From: CAYOHR01 sp964512145
GTDB lineage: Bacteria; Bacteroidota; Bacteroidia; Flavobacteriales_G; JALEGO01
Direction: 5' to 3'
DNA: 64,000 nt
Assembly (NCBI GenBank): GCA_964512145.1
Contig: CAZEIM010000004.1
Span: 21,872-85,871, forward strand
The notes under the pieces were generated by a model. It worked only from the letters and a program-made list of their open reading frames with translations, was not told the DNA's origin and ran no database searches. The position numbers and the translations under genes are program-made. Below, piece after piece: positions 9,711 through 20,000 of the stretch; within the stretch, counting starts at the first letter, position 1; each line of letters starts with the position of its first letter.

Positions 9711-12700
9711 TTATCGCAATAATGTTACAGAACCATGATATTTTTGAATAATTTTATCTTCATAATTTTTAAGTGAAACAATATAGTAATATACTCCTTC
9801 AGGAACTTCTTCAAATTCATTTTCAACTTTACCGTTCCATCCGGTTGTGATGTTTGCACTTGTAGTAAACTCTTTACTTAATATTTTTACTCCCCAACGG
9901 TTAAATATTTCAAGGTCATAATTCTTACAATTTTGAGTAAATTGAGGCTCAAAAATGTTATTTAGCTGATCAGAATTTGGAGTAAATATGTTAGGTATAA
10001 ATAACTTTTTAACACCAACCTCTATTTCTATTTCTTTTTCAACATACCCCATAACTTGAGGGTAATTTGGGCAAACAGATTCTTTATATATGGTAGCTGA
10101 AACTGTATACGAATCTTCATCTCCAGAAAATATATATACCGGATTTTTATCAGAGCTATTATTTTCATTTCCAAAATTCCATAAGTAACTCACTCCGTTT
10201 TCATAAGATGGATTAAAGTATACCTCTTGTGTGCAGGAATCAACAACATAATTAAAATCTACCATAAAATAAGGGTCTTTAACTGTTTTAACTCGAACTG
10301 TTGCAGTATCAGGACAACCATAACTATTGTAACCTGTAACAAGGTATATAATATCAGCGAATGGAGTACTTATTGGATTATTAGAGTTTGGATTGTCTAA
10401 ATAATTTGAAGGGCTCCATGTATATGATTCAGCGCCCTCTACATGTAAATACGTAGAAGTGCCTGCGCATATTGTTGTGTCACCTTTAGCTTCTATAACT
10501 GGACTGGGTAATAAAGATAGAGAAATACTGTCCGATATTTTGCAGGGTCCATTAAAAGCTGTAACAACATAATCAATGGCAGTTGTAGGACAATCAACAA
10601 CACTATCGCCCCAAACTCCTAAATCATTCCAAAACACGCTTCCATCGCTAGTTGCAAATAATGTAAGACATTGGTTTTCGCAAACTCCCGGAGTTGAGGT
10701 TTGTATGCTTAAGGTGGGATATTCAAAAACCGTTACCGTAACCTGAGCGGTATCGTAACAACCAAAATTGTTTTGGCCTATTACTGAGTAAGTAATAGTA
10801 TTCGTTGGAGTACTAATCGGATTTGAAATATTGTTACTATTTAGGTATAATGACGGAGTCCATTGATAATTTATGGCACCGTCAACATTTAATGGAGCAG
10901 ACTCACCTATACATATATTGGTGTCGTTAGAAATAATTAATTCAGGGGAAGGTAATACGTTTATAAAAATATCATCCGAAATTGAGCAAATCCCATTTGA
11001 AGAGGTTGCACTAAAGTTTGTGCTTGAGGTTGGACAAACAATAATACTATCGGCCCATATTCCAACAGATGGCCAGTATATTGTTCCGGTTGAATTACCA
11101 TACAACGTTATGCATGTATTATCACATATATCATTGGCCGAACTGGTAATTGTTAAGTCAGGATTTGGCAATACCTGAATGGTTACTTCATCACTGTCTT
11201 TTTCACAAGCCGGCCCATTATCTCCAATTACGGTATATATTATTGTACCAACAGGAGGGGTGCTTATTGGATTGGGGATATTGGAATTATTTAAATAATT
11301 GCCGGGCAACCATTGAAAGTTTGTTGCTCCAATAGCTAATAATTGTACGCTTGATCCTTCGCATATTATGGTATCTTGATATGCGATTACGTTAGGTTTA
11401 GGAGTTACATAAATGGTAATACTAACCGTTGTATCACAGCCATTATTCTCGGCTGTAGCAGTATACGTAGTGGTAACTCCGGGGCACACAACAATACTAT
11501 CTGCCCAAATACCTAAATCTGGCCAAAAAACCGGGTAATCAGAATCTGCATAAATAGTAACGCATTCCCCTTCACAAATAGAAGTTTTAGAAGAATACAC
11601 ATCTAAATCAGGAGTATCGTACAAAATAAAACTTGTTTGTATATCTACTTGTCCGGCCGGATTACTTACGGTTAAATACACATAGTAAATGCCCCCGGTA
11701 GGGTAATAAATTATAGGATACTGATCGGTTGAGGTGCTTGGAATACCTCCCGGGAATTGCCAGAAATATGAATTAGCACCAGGTTCGTCATCGAATAAAG
11801 GAGGCTGAAACATAAGATAAGCAGGAGCACATAATGGGCCAACCGGTTGACAATTTTGCGGGCTAATTAAACAGTTCCCTACAGTAATTAACCTTGGGGC
11901 AACATAAACTTTATATAAAAATGCATCGATTAAACCGGCCAAGGTATCTTGAGCAGCATTTCCTAAAGCGATGTCTTGATTACTATTAGTATAACCACAT
12001 ACATAAAATGGATTTTCACCATGTATATCATAGGCTCTGTCGTTTCCGGATCCTCCAAAATACCTACAATTTCTTACCGACCCATCCCTATATAAATCTA
12101 ATGAGAACGCATCTTCACCACCGCTATAACTATTCAGCAGTCCTGTATTACTTAAATCAGAACTTGTAGTATAACCCGAAACTTTAAAATAGTTTTCGAT
12201 GGGTGAGATTTCTATACTGGTTCCTACATCATTTCCGGATCCCCCAAAATAGGTGGATAATACTAATGCACTCACTTTTTCAAATTTTGCGATATACGCA
12301 TCTTGAGCTCCACTTTTTAAAAACTGGTGTATGGTAGTTCCGTATGAAATACCGGTTAAACTATTTGTTGTTCCGGTAATGGCAATATTTCCACACTCAT
12401 CGGCATCAATGCCTAATCCTTCTTCAGTGCTTTCTCCCCCAAAGTAGGTTGCCCACCACCGTTCACCTTGTTTAGTCATTTTTACCACGAAGGCATCTGA
12501 TAATCCGCTAAGTGTCGTTTTATATCCAAATGGAGGTCCGCTCCAAACAACACCTGAGTTTACTCCGGCAATGTTGTTTCCGCTATGGGTAGTGCCAACA
12601 ATAAAAAGTGAATCTTGATTAAATGCTATATCATGTACTATATCAGTAGAACTTCCGCCATAATATGTTCCCCACAAACGTACTCCAATAGAATTAAAAC

Positions 12701-13952
12701 CGGCTATAAATCCGTCTCTACCTCCGCCAATACTTGGTTGATGTGATCCCGGAGTGGCTATTGAGTTAATGCTTTCAGAATATCCTCCAACAAAAAAGGT
12801 ATTCGTTAACGTATCTAAACTAATTCCATAAATAACATCTTCTTCTGACCCACCATAATAAGTCGACCATAATAAAACACCCGAAGAATCAAATTTTGCT
12901 ATAAATCCATCGTAAATTCCTCCACCATACACAGGCTGATGTATAGCACCATTGCCAATAACAGAATCGTTTGTTGTAAATCCTGCTATGTATATGTTAT
13001 AATCAACATCTATTACACAAGATTGCGCGCTGTTGTCACCATTTCCTCCAAAATAGGTAGTCCATAATTTATCCCCATTATTATTGTATTTGCTAATGTA
13101 TGCATCTGTATTACCTCCTCCAAAATTTTGCTGATAAGCACCAACCGTAGAAAAGTTTTGAATACTATTTGTTTGCCCTACCATAAATACACTACCTTTT
13201 TTTCTTTGAACAGAATATCCTATTTCCAAGCTATCTGAACCCATATAAGTACTCCAGGTAATGGTTGGGTCAATAATAATAGTATTATTCAAATCATAAT
13301 TTTCAAGTTCATAACTTACAATGTTATCGTTTAACAGGTAATTTGATTTTATGGGGAGATGATTGCTATTAAATGAAATGGGTGCCGCTTCAAATATCTT
13401 GGTTAAGTCATTTTCTAAAATAATGCTTCCGTTTTCAGAAAGGCTAATATTATGAACTCCAGAGTACACTTGTTGGATGTCTTTTGGATTTCCTCCTGGA
13501 TGTATAATGTATTCAAATTTTACCGAATTATCTTGAGTATAAAAAACTACATCTATATTAGGGTATACATTTTTATATATTATTTTCTCGTATGTTGGTA
13601 TATTTAAGTAGCTTGATTTAGAATAAATATTTAAAATGGTTTTTGCGGAAACTGTCTCTAAGCTTTTTTGCGTATTACTATTTTTCCAATCCACATCAAT
13701 TCTGTTCGAAAAAATGCCCCCATCCCTTTCTATATTAAATGTTTCAAAGGAATATCCGTCTTTTTTTAAAGAGACAGAAAAGTTGTTTGCATGATATATA
13801 TATAATACATCTTTATTTTCCTCCCCATATTGATTTTTAATTTGTCCAATGTTTTTAATGAACGGTCCATGGTTAGTTGCATTTAAACCAGTAAAAACCC
13901 CTAGGATGGTAATCATTAATAAGCAGGATACAGACATAATTTTTGTTCTCAT
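9711..13952 (-). CDS. Giant secreted SBBP-repeat protein with gliding-motility-associated C-terminal domain
   Basis: About 1413 aa. I place the start at the ATG at 13952, which yields a clean signal peptide (MRTKIMSVSCLLMITILGVF); the upstream ATG at 13979 would add nine residues. The order is an N-terminal domain (FIKNIGQIKNQYG...), about seven SBBP repeats (WSTYMGSDSLE, WTTYFGGNGDN, WSTYYGGSEED ...), and a PKD-like domain (FWQFPGGIP). Three copies of a roughly 150-residue bipartite module follow (C-x3-C ... VFWPDLGIWADSI..CP then DTxICxGxS ... YLNxxxxxNPISTP..ITY.VIG), then a PKD (YLWNFGNENN) and the type B T9SS C-terminal domain (FIPNIFTPNSDQLN, FNRWGVKIL). It is a close paralogue of the next gene (5896-9671) and 39 bp upstream of it. 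A beta-propeller-plus-Ig stalk architecture suggests adhesion or gliding, but no ligand is evident. Confidence 0.88.
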   Translation of the reverse strand: MRTKIMSVSCLLMITILGVFTGLNATNHGPFIKNIGQIKNQYGEENKDVLYIYHANNFSVSLKKDGYSFETFNIERDGGIFSNRIDVDWKNSNTQKSLETVSAKTILNIYSKSSYLNIPTYEKIIYKNVYPNIDVVFYTQDNSVKFEYIIHPGGNPKDIQQVYSGVHNISLSENGSIILENDLTKIFEAAPISFNSNHLPIKSNYLLNDNIVSYELENYDLNNTIIIDPTITWSTYMGSDSLEIGYSVQRKKGSVFMVGQTNSIQNFSTVGAYQQNFGGGNTDAYISKYNNNGDKLWTTYFGGNGDNSAQSCVIDVDYNIYIAGFTTNDSVIGNGAIHQPVYGGGIYDGFIAKFDSSGVLLWSTYYGGSEEDVIYGISLDTLTNTFFVGGYSESINSIATPGSHQPSIGGGRDGFIAGFNSIGVRLWGTYYGGSSTDIVHDIAFNQDSLFIVGTTHSGNNIAGVNSGVVWSGPPFGYKTTLSGLSDAFVVKMTKQGERWWATYFGGESTEEGLGIDADECGNIAITGTTNSLTGISYGTTIHQFLKSGAQDAYIAKFEKVSALVLSTYFGGSGNDVGTSIEISPIENYFKVSGYTTSSDLSNTGLLNSYSGGEDAFSLDLYRDGSVRNCRYFGGSGNDRAYDIHGENPFYVCGYTNSNQDIALGNAAQDTLAGLIDAFLYKVYVAPRLITVGNCLISPQNCQPVGPLCAPAYLMFQPPLFDDEPGANSYFWQFPGGIPSTSTDQYPIIYYPTGGIYYVYLTVSNPAGQVDIQTSFILYDTPDLDVYSSKTSICEGECVTIYADSDYPVFWPDLGIWADSIVVCPGVTTTYTATAENNGCDTTVSITIYVTPKPNVIAYQDTIICEGSSVQLLAIGATNFQWLPGNYLNNSNIPNPISTPPVGTIIYTVIGDNGPACEKDSDEVTIQVLPNPDLTITSSANDICDNTCITLYGNSTGTIYWPSVGIWADSIIVCPTSSTNFSATSSNGICSISDDIFINVLPSPELIISNDTNICIGESAPLNVDGAINYQWTPSLYLNSNNISNPISTPTNTITYSVIGQNNFGCYDTAQVTVTVFEYPTLSIQTSTPGVCENQCLTLFATSDGSVFWNDLGVWGDSVVDCPTTAIDYVVTAFNGPCKISDSISLSLLPSPVIEAKGDTTICAGTSTYLHVEGAESYTWSPSNYLDNPNSNNPISTPFADIIYLVTGYNSYGCPDTATVRVKTVKDPYFMVDFNYVVDSCTQEVYFNPSYENGVSYLWNFGNENNSSDKNPVYIFSGDEDSYTVSATIYKESVCPNYPQVMGYVEKEIEIEVGVKKLFIPNIFTPNSDQLNNIFEPQFTQNCKNYDLEIFNRWGVKILSKEFTTSANITTGWNGKVENEFEEVPEGVYYYIVSLKNYEDKIIQKYHGSVTLLR

Positions 13953-14091
13953 AGCAATTAGTTTTATATAAAATTCCAAATTCTTTTTGTGTGTAAAAAT
14001 TTTAGATTTATCAATAAATAATTATATTTATACATTATTTATATTTATATCATTTTGATAAATAGATAATTAAGTTTTATAAAATAATATC

Positions 14092-15492
14092 ATGAGTATA
14101 CGTAAAGCACAAGAAATAATAGGTTCATTTGACGCTTATGAAAAAAATCAATTCAAAAAATTTTTAGAGTCTCCTTATTTTAATCAAAAAGTTGAATTAT
14201 CTATGTTATTTGACATATTGAGTTCACTAAAAAAATCTAAAAAATCGGAAGAAGAAGAGTATCCAGATATCTTTCATAAAATTTATGGTAAAACATTGCC
14301 TTATAATTCGGTAAAAATGAATCATCTTTTTTCTTCGCTTCTAAAATGTGTAGAAGAATATTTAATGATTCAAGAGCTTGGAATGCAAGAACAATTAAAA
14401 AAACTTAATTTAATTAAGGCCTACAGGAAACGAAGTTTAAAAAAACATTTCGATTATCATTATTACGATAAAAAAAAGCAGACTAAAAATTCACAGAAGG
14501 ATTCAGAATCTTTTTTTTACGAATATTTGCTGTTGCAAGAAGAGTACCATTTGTATGCAAATACAGAAAGGTTTATTAGTCAAATGCAACATATGAATGA
14601 CGCCTTAAACAATCATTTTATAGTTAATAGCTTAAAACAAGCATGTCAGGGACTCGCCTTAAAAAACATTTCCAATGTTTCGTATCATCAGGAATTTTTA
14701 GATGTCATTGTTCAGTATTTAGATAAAAATCCACCCGAAGATTATTTAATCCAAATTTATCATCAAATATTTCTTTTATACTCAGAAAAAGATCAAGTTT
14801 CATTAGATAATTTGCTTACGTTATTTATGAAAAATAAACAAACTATTTTTGATAAAGAGCGAAAAGACATACACTATTTACTTATTAGTTTTATTATTAA
14901 AAAGCTAAATTTAGGTAGAAGCCAACCTCTAGAGAAGGTTCTGCTAACCTTATATCAAATAGGTTTAGATGAGGGATTTATATTGGAAAACAACCAACTG
15001 TCCCCTTTTACGTATAGAAATATATCTACCATAGCTATCCTAAATAAGGAATATGACTGGTGTTTTGAATTTATTCATCATTACAAAACTTCGCTTCCCT
15101 TAAGCTTACAAGATAGTTTTTATCATTTTTGTTTATCAAAGTACTATTTCGCCATTAAGGACTTTAAACAATCGGCTCAAAACATGAACAAAGTAAATAC
15201 CGAGGATATTTTAACTATGTTAAACGCTAAAGCAACCTTAATAAAAGCCTATTATGAATTAAACGACTCGGTTTTTGCCGATTACCAGTTGCAGAGATTA
15301 AAGCAATTTTTATGGAGAAAAAATTTATCCACCTATCATAAAACCAATTACCAAAATTTTATTAAATACGTGAATTTGTTATTGAATTTAAACATATCTA
15401 AGAAAGATAAAATTATGACTGAAATTCAACAAGAAAAAATATTAACAGAAAAGGAGTGGCTTATTGAAAAAATAAAACAAGCAAAAATTTAG
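14092..15492 (+). CDS. Hypothetical helical protein (466 aa)
   Basis: I do not recognise this protein. It is soluble-looking, Lys/Leu/Tyr-rich and predicted almost wholly helical, with no signal peptide or membrane span. The pattern of paired amphipathic helices (for example YDWCFEFIHHYKTSLP ... YHFCLSKYYFAIKDFKQSAQNM) is reminiscent of degenerate TPR repeats in the C-terminal half. The N-terminal part carries FDAYEKNQFKKFLESPYFNQK. It is transcribed alone, divergent from the SBBP genes, and ends 209 bp before the promoter region of the act operon. No catalytic motif is visible. Confidence 0.75.
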   Translation: MSIRKAQEIIGSFDAYEKNQFKKFLESPYFNQKVELSMLFDILSSLKKSKKSEEEEYPDIFHKIYGKTLPYNSVKMNHLFSSLLKCVEEYLMIQELGMQEQLKKLNLIKAYRKRSLKKHFDYHYYDKKKQTKNSQKDSESFFYEYLLLQEEYHLYANTERFISQMQHMNDALNNHFIVNSLKQACQGLALKNISNVSYHQEFLDVIVQYLDKNPPEDYLIQIYHQIFLLYSEKDQVSLDNLLTLFMKNKQTIFDKERKDIHYLLISFIIKKLNLGRSQPLEKVLLTLYQIGLDEGFILENNQLSPFTYRNISTIAILNKEYDWCFEFIHHYKTSLPLSLQDSFYHFCLSKYYFAIKDFKQSAQNMNKVNTEDILTMLNAKATLIKAYYELNDSVFADYQLQRLKQFLWRKNLSTYHKTNYQNFIKYVNLLLNLNISKKDKIMTEIQQEKILTEKEWLIEKIKQAKI

Positions 15493-15664
15493 TCTTACAC
15501 ATATAAGATAGTTCTATTAAATTTTCTTTTATTTATGTCGCTAACCATTATAATTCGAACATTACTTTGAATAAAATTTCATTATTTACCCATGATAAAA
15601 ATCATAAATTATTTAGAATAATTCTAAATAATTTTTTTAACACTAGCTTTTTGTTATAAAATTC

Positions 15665-15694
15665 TTTGAATTGTGATTCTAAAATATAAATTTG
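15665..15694 (+). promoter_or_regulatory. Putative Bacteroidota-type promoter for the act-cox operon
   Basis: TTTG at 15665-15668 and TAAATTTG at 15687-15694, separated by 18 bp, match the -33/-7 consensus of Bacteroidota vegetative promoters. The predicted start of transcription (around 15698-15701) lies almost on the first ATG (15702). This favours the second ATG at 15732 as the actA start. It is a sequence match only. Confidence 0.55.
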
Positions 15695-15731
15695 CCGATT
15701 AATGAAAATTAGCATTCATAAAAATCAATAT

Positions 15732-16994
15732 ATGCTTATTAAAAACCCTATTTTTTTAGCGTTGTTCTACTTGTTTTTCTCGTTACATGTAGTTCAGGCT
15801 CAAGATGGTAAAGCTTTGTTTAAAAATAATTGTGCCTCTTGTCATGCACCTACGGAAAAAAAAGTATTGGGACCCGGATTAAAAGGTTTTTGGGACAGAA
15901 TTCCCGGAGGCGATGAAGAGGGAAAAAAGAAGTGGTATGTTAATTGGGTAAAAAATGCAGCTCAAATTATTAGTAGTAAGTCTGACCCTTATGTAAACAA
16001 AATTGTAGCCGAGGCGAATGGTACAATTATGAATTCTCAGGGGCATTTGTCAGACGAAGAAATCATGGCCATTGCTCAATATGTTTTCGACTATCAAGAA
16101 CCAGTGGCAGCAACCACAGGAGGAGCACAGGTTCAAAATCCATTTGCTCCGGTGTCCGAAAAAAGTAATACGTCTACCTATTTTTGGACGATTGCTATAT
16201 TTTTAATTTTATTGATTTTAGTATCTACATTAAGGGGAATTAATAGATCTTTAAAAGAAGTTATCAGTGAAAAAGACGGAAGTATACTTCAACCTAAACG
16301 AAATATTTTACAAGCTACCGGACACTGGATTATGACCAATAAGGTAGGTTTCGGATTAATTATACTTTTATTGAGTGCTATTTATCTTACCAAATGGTAT
16401 ATTGATATTTCAGATAATATAGGAGTTTATCAAGGTTATGCGCCTGAACAACCCATTAAATTTTCACATGCGATTCATGCTGGAGAAAATAAAATAAATT
16501 GTGTGTATTGCCATCACAGTGCTGAAAAAGGAAAAAATGCAGGTATACCTTCTGTTAATATCTGTATGAATTGTCATAAAGCCATCAACGAAGGAACTTG
16601 GACAGGTACCGAAGAAATTGCTAAAATTTATGAAGCAGCTGGTTACAACCCAGAAACTCAACGATACGAAAAACCAGAAAAACCTATTCGGTGGGTTAGA
16701 ATACATAATTTACCGGATTTAGCGTATTTTAATCACTCTCAACATGTGGTAGTTGGTCAAATTGAATGTCAAACATGTCATGGAAAGGTAGAAGAAATGC
16801 ACCTTTTAAAACAAGAATCAGAGTTAACTATGGGATGGTGTATTAATTGTCACCGAGAAACGGAAGTGAAAATGGAAGGAAATGCATATTACAACAAAAT
16901 GTTTACGGAGTTAGTGGAGAAACATAAAGGTAAAGTAACGAAATTTACTGTAGAGGATATTGGTGGATTAGAGTGTGCAAAATGTCATTATTAA
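15732..16994 (+). CDS. actA: ActA: multihaem cytochrome c subunit of alternative complex III, with fused class I cytochrome domain
   Basis: Membrane-anchored periplasmic cytochrome of the quinol:acceptor oxidoreductase ACIII. Six CxxCH haem sites are seen: CASCH in an N-terminal class I-like domain, then after two membrane spans (FWTIAIFLILLILVST and VGFGLIILLLSAIYL) CVYCH, CMNCH, CQTCH, CINCH and CAKCH, the last at the extreme C-terminus. ActA is usually described as pentahaem; the additional N-terminal monohaem domain accounts for the sixth. I choose the ATG at 15732 because it begins right at the signal peptide (MLIKNPIFLALFYLFFSL) and leaves a short leader after the predicted promoter. 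An in-frame ATG at 15702 would add 10 residues. First gene of an operon; actB follows 20 bp on. Confidence 0.93.
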   Translation: MLIKNPIFLALFYLFFSLHVVQAQDGKALFKNNCASCHAPTEKKVLGPGLKGFWDRIPGGDEEGKKKWYVNWVKNAAQIISSKSDPYVNKIVAEANGTIMNSQGHLSDEEIMAIAQYVFDYQEPVAATTGGAQVQNPFAPVSEKSNTSTYFWTIAIFLILLILVSTLRGINRSLKEVISEKDGSILQPKRNILQATGHWIMTNKVGFGLIILLLSAIYLTKWYIDISDNIGVYQGYAPEQPIKFSHAIHAGENKINCVYCHHSAEKGKNAGIPSVNICMNCHKAINEGTWTGTEEIAKIYEAAGYNPETQRYEKPEKPIRWVRIHNLPDLAYFNHSQHVVVGQIECQTCHGKVEEMHLLKQESELTMGWCINCHRETEVKMEGNAYYNKMFTELVEKHKGKVTKFTVEDIGGLECAKCHY

Positions 16995-17014
16995 TAATGA
17001 ATGAAAATTGATTT

Positions 17015-20000
17015 ATGAGCGAACAAAAAAAATATTGGAACAGCATTCAACAACTAGAAGGAGATAAATCATTTGTTGAAACTTCCGAAAAGGAATTTGC
17101 AGAATATATTCCTGTAGATGAATTTTTAAGTAACCATAATTTAGATAAAGCCACTACATCTCGTAGAGATTTCCTAAAGTTTTTAGGATTTAGTGTTTCT
17201 GCGGCAACGTTAGCAGCTTGTGAAACACCGGTTGTTCGTTCTATACCATACGTTAATAAACCGGAAGAGATTACACCAGGTGTAGCGAATTACTATGCAT
17301 CTACCTATTACGATGGACATGATTATTGTTCTATTTTAGTAAAAACAAGAGAAGGTAGGCCTATATTTATTGAAGGCAATAAAATTTCTGGTGTAACCAA
17401 AGGAGGTATAAATGCCAGAGTGAATTCTTCTATATTATCTTTGTATGATACCAAAAGAATTAAACAACCCTTAAAAAACAATGAACCATCTACTTGGGAG
17501 GTTGTAGATAGTGAAATATCCGATAAAATTAAAAATGCAGCTGCTAGCGGTAAAAAAGTTAGGTTAGTAACCAACACAATTATTAGTCCATCTTCCAAAA
17601 TGCTGATCGATGAATTTATTTCTAAAGTAAATTCTTATTCTAATGTTGTAGGTAGTTCACCTGCCAAACATGTATCCTATGATACGATTTCTTATTCAGG
17701 CATGTTAAATGCCAATGAAAAAATGTTTGGAAAATCTTTTATACCCGGTTATCGTTTTGATAAAGCTAAAGTAATATGCAGTATAGGGGCTGATTTTTTA
17801 AGTACTTGGTTAAATAGTATAGAATACTCCAAACAATATGCTTCGGTTCGTAATCCCAAAGGATCTTGGATGACCAAACACTATCAAATAGAAAGTGGTT
17901 ATTCTCTTACAGGAACCAACGCGGACGTTCGAATTCCGGTTAAACCATCTGAACAGGGTAAAGTAGCTGTTATGTTATATAACGAATTAGCTAAATTAAC
18001 TGGTTCTAGTTCATTAAATTCAGTGACCTTATCATCTGATGCAGAATTAGTAGGTTCTAAAGTAAAAACATTAGCTCAAGACTTACTTAATCATAAAGGA
18101 GAGTCTTTAGTAGTTTGTGGATCAAACGATCAAAACACTCAAATGGTGGTAAATGCCATAAATAATTTATTGAGTAATTATGGTTCAACAGTAGATACAA
18201 ACTATGTTTCTTATACTAAATCAGCTAAAGACCAAGATATCACCACATTAATAAATGAAATAAAATCTGGTGAAGTTGAAGTATTGCTTATGTATAATGT
18301 AGACCCTGTATATTCTTTACCTTCTAATCTTCAGTTTTCAGCTTTATTAGATAAGGTAAACGTTAAAGTGTCATTTTCAGACAAGCATAACTATACCACT
18401 CAATTATGTAATTATGTATGCCCAGATCATCATTATTTAGAGTCGTGGAACGATGCTAATCCTACCAATGGCACTTATAGTATTACACAGCCAGTAATAA
18501 GTCCTTTATTTAGTACTCGTCAATTTCAGGATTCACTTATAAAGTGGGCAGGATTATCCGGAACTTTTTATGACTATATGAAATCTACATGGGAAAAATA
18601 TGGTTTTCCTCGACAAAATAAGTATTCTAACTTTAGAGAATACTGGAATAAATCCTTACACGATGGAATTTCTGAAATGGAAGTCCCTCCGTCTAGTTTA
18701 GCTATAAATTTAGCAGATTTAAGCAATGCTTCTTCTCAAATATCAAGTACCCAAGAAGGAACATGGGAGTTAGAGTTGTATACTAAGACATCTATTTTAG
18801 ATGGAGCACAAGCAGACAATCCTTGGCTACAAGAATTACCCGACCCTGTATCAAAAGTAGTATGGGATAATTATATAACCATGAATCCATCCGACATGAA
18901 GGAAATGGGATTTTCAGTTAAAATTGGTCAAGAAGAACCGGCAGATATGGCCAAAGTAGTTACATCAGATGGATTAAGTATAGAATTGCCTGTATATCCC
19001 ATTCCTGGTCAAAAAAGAAAAACATTTGGGATAGCTTTAGGATATGGAAAAGCCAAAGTTCCTAATCAGGCCACAAAAGAAATTGAAACGATTGGGAAAA
19101 ATGCATTTCCTTTTTTAACTGTAAGTAAAAATGGAGATGTTTTATATTACAATACGCAAGTTAGTATTGAAAAAATTGAGGGCAAATATGCTTTAGCTTC
19201 TACCCAAACTCACCATACTATGATGGGTAGAAAAATCGTTCTTGAAACAACCATCGATACTTTTAAAAAGGGAAAAGACGCATATAATCCCCAAATTAAA
19301 TTGAGTGATGCTTACGGAGAAAAGAAAATTCCAACGGAAATTAACTTGTGGGCGGATCACCCCATTGAAACTTTCGGACACCGTTGGGGTATGTCCATAG
19401 ATTTAAGCACATGTATCGGTTGTAGTGCATGTGTAACAGCTTGTACAATCGAAAATAATGTCCCCATTGTTGGTCGAGATGAGGTAAGAAGAAATAGAGA
19501 TATGTTCTGGTTAAGAATTGACAGATATTTCTCAAGCGATATGTCTAAAGAAGTAGCAAAAGATGAAAATGTTGGAAAAATTGAGATGTATCGAAAAATG
19601 GAAGATCCTTCAGAATATCCAAGTGTTGTTCATCAACCTGTAATGTGTCAGCATTGTAATCACGCGCCTTGCGAAACGGTTTGCCCGGTTGCAGCTACTA
19701 CTCATAGCAACGAAGGATTAAATCAAATGGCATATAACCGTTGTATCGGTACTCGTTATTGTGCAAATAACTGTCCATACAAAGTAAGAAGATTCAATTG
19801 GTTTCAATACGATAGTTACCATAAATTTACTGGAATTAACCCTGCTCAGGATGATATTTCTAGAATGGTACTTAATCCTGATGTTGTTGTTAGATCTAGA
19901 GGGGTGATGGAAAAATGTACCATGTGTGTGCAAAAAATTCAAGCAGGAAAGTTAGAAGCAAAAAAACGAGGAGAAAAAGTTCAGGATGGGTCAATTGTTA

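Noticed and set aside
10873..11335. Plus-strand ORFs of 61-101 codons inside the SBBP gene
   Set aside because: Antisense to a strongly supported repeat protein; they arise from its biased codon composition and have no family features.
9711..13952. Repeat-rich DNA as a CRISPR or satellite array
   Set aside because: The repetition is at the protein level with diverged nucleotides; there is no constant repeat/spacer structure and no cas genes.
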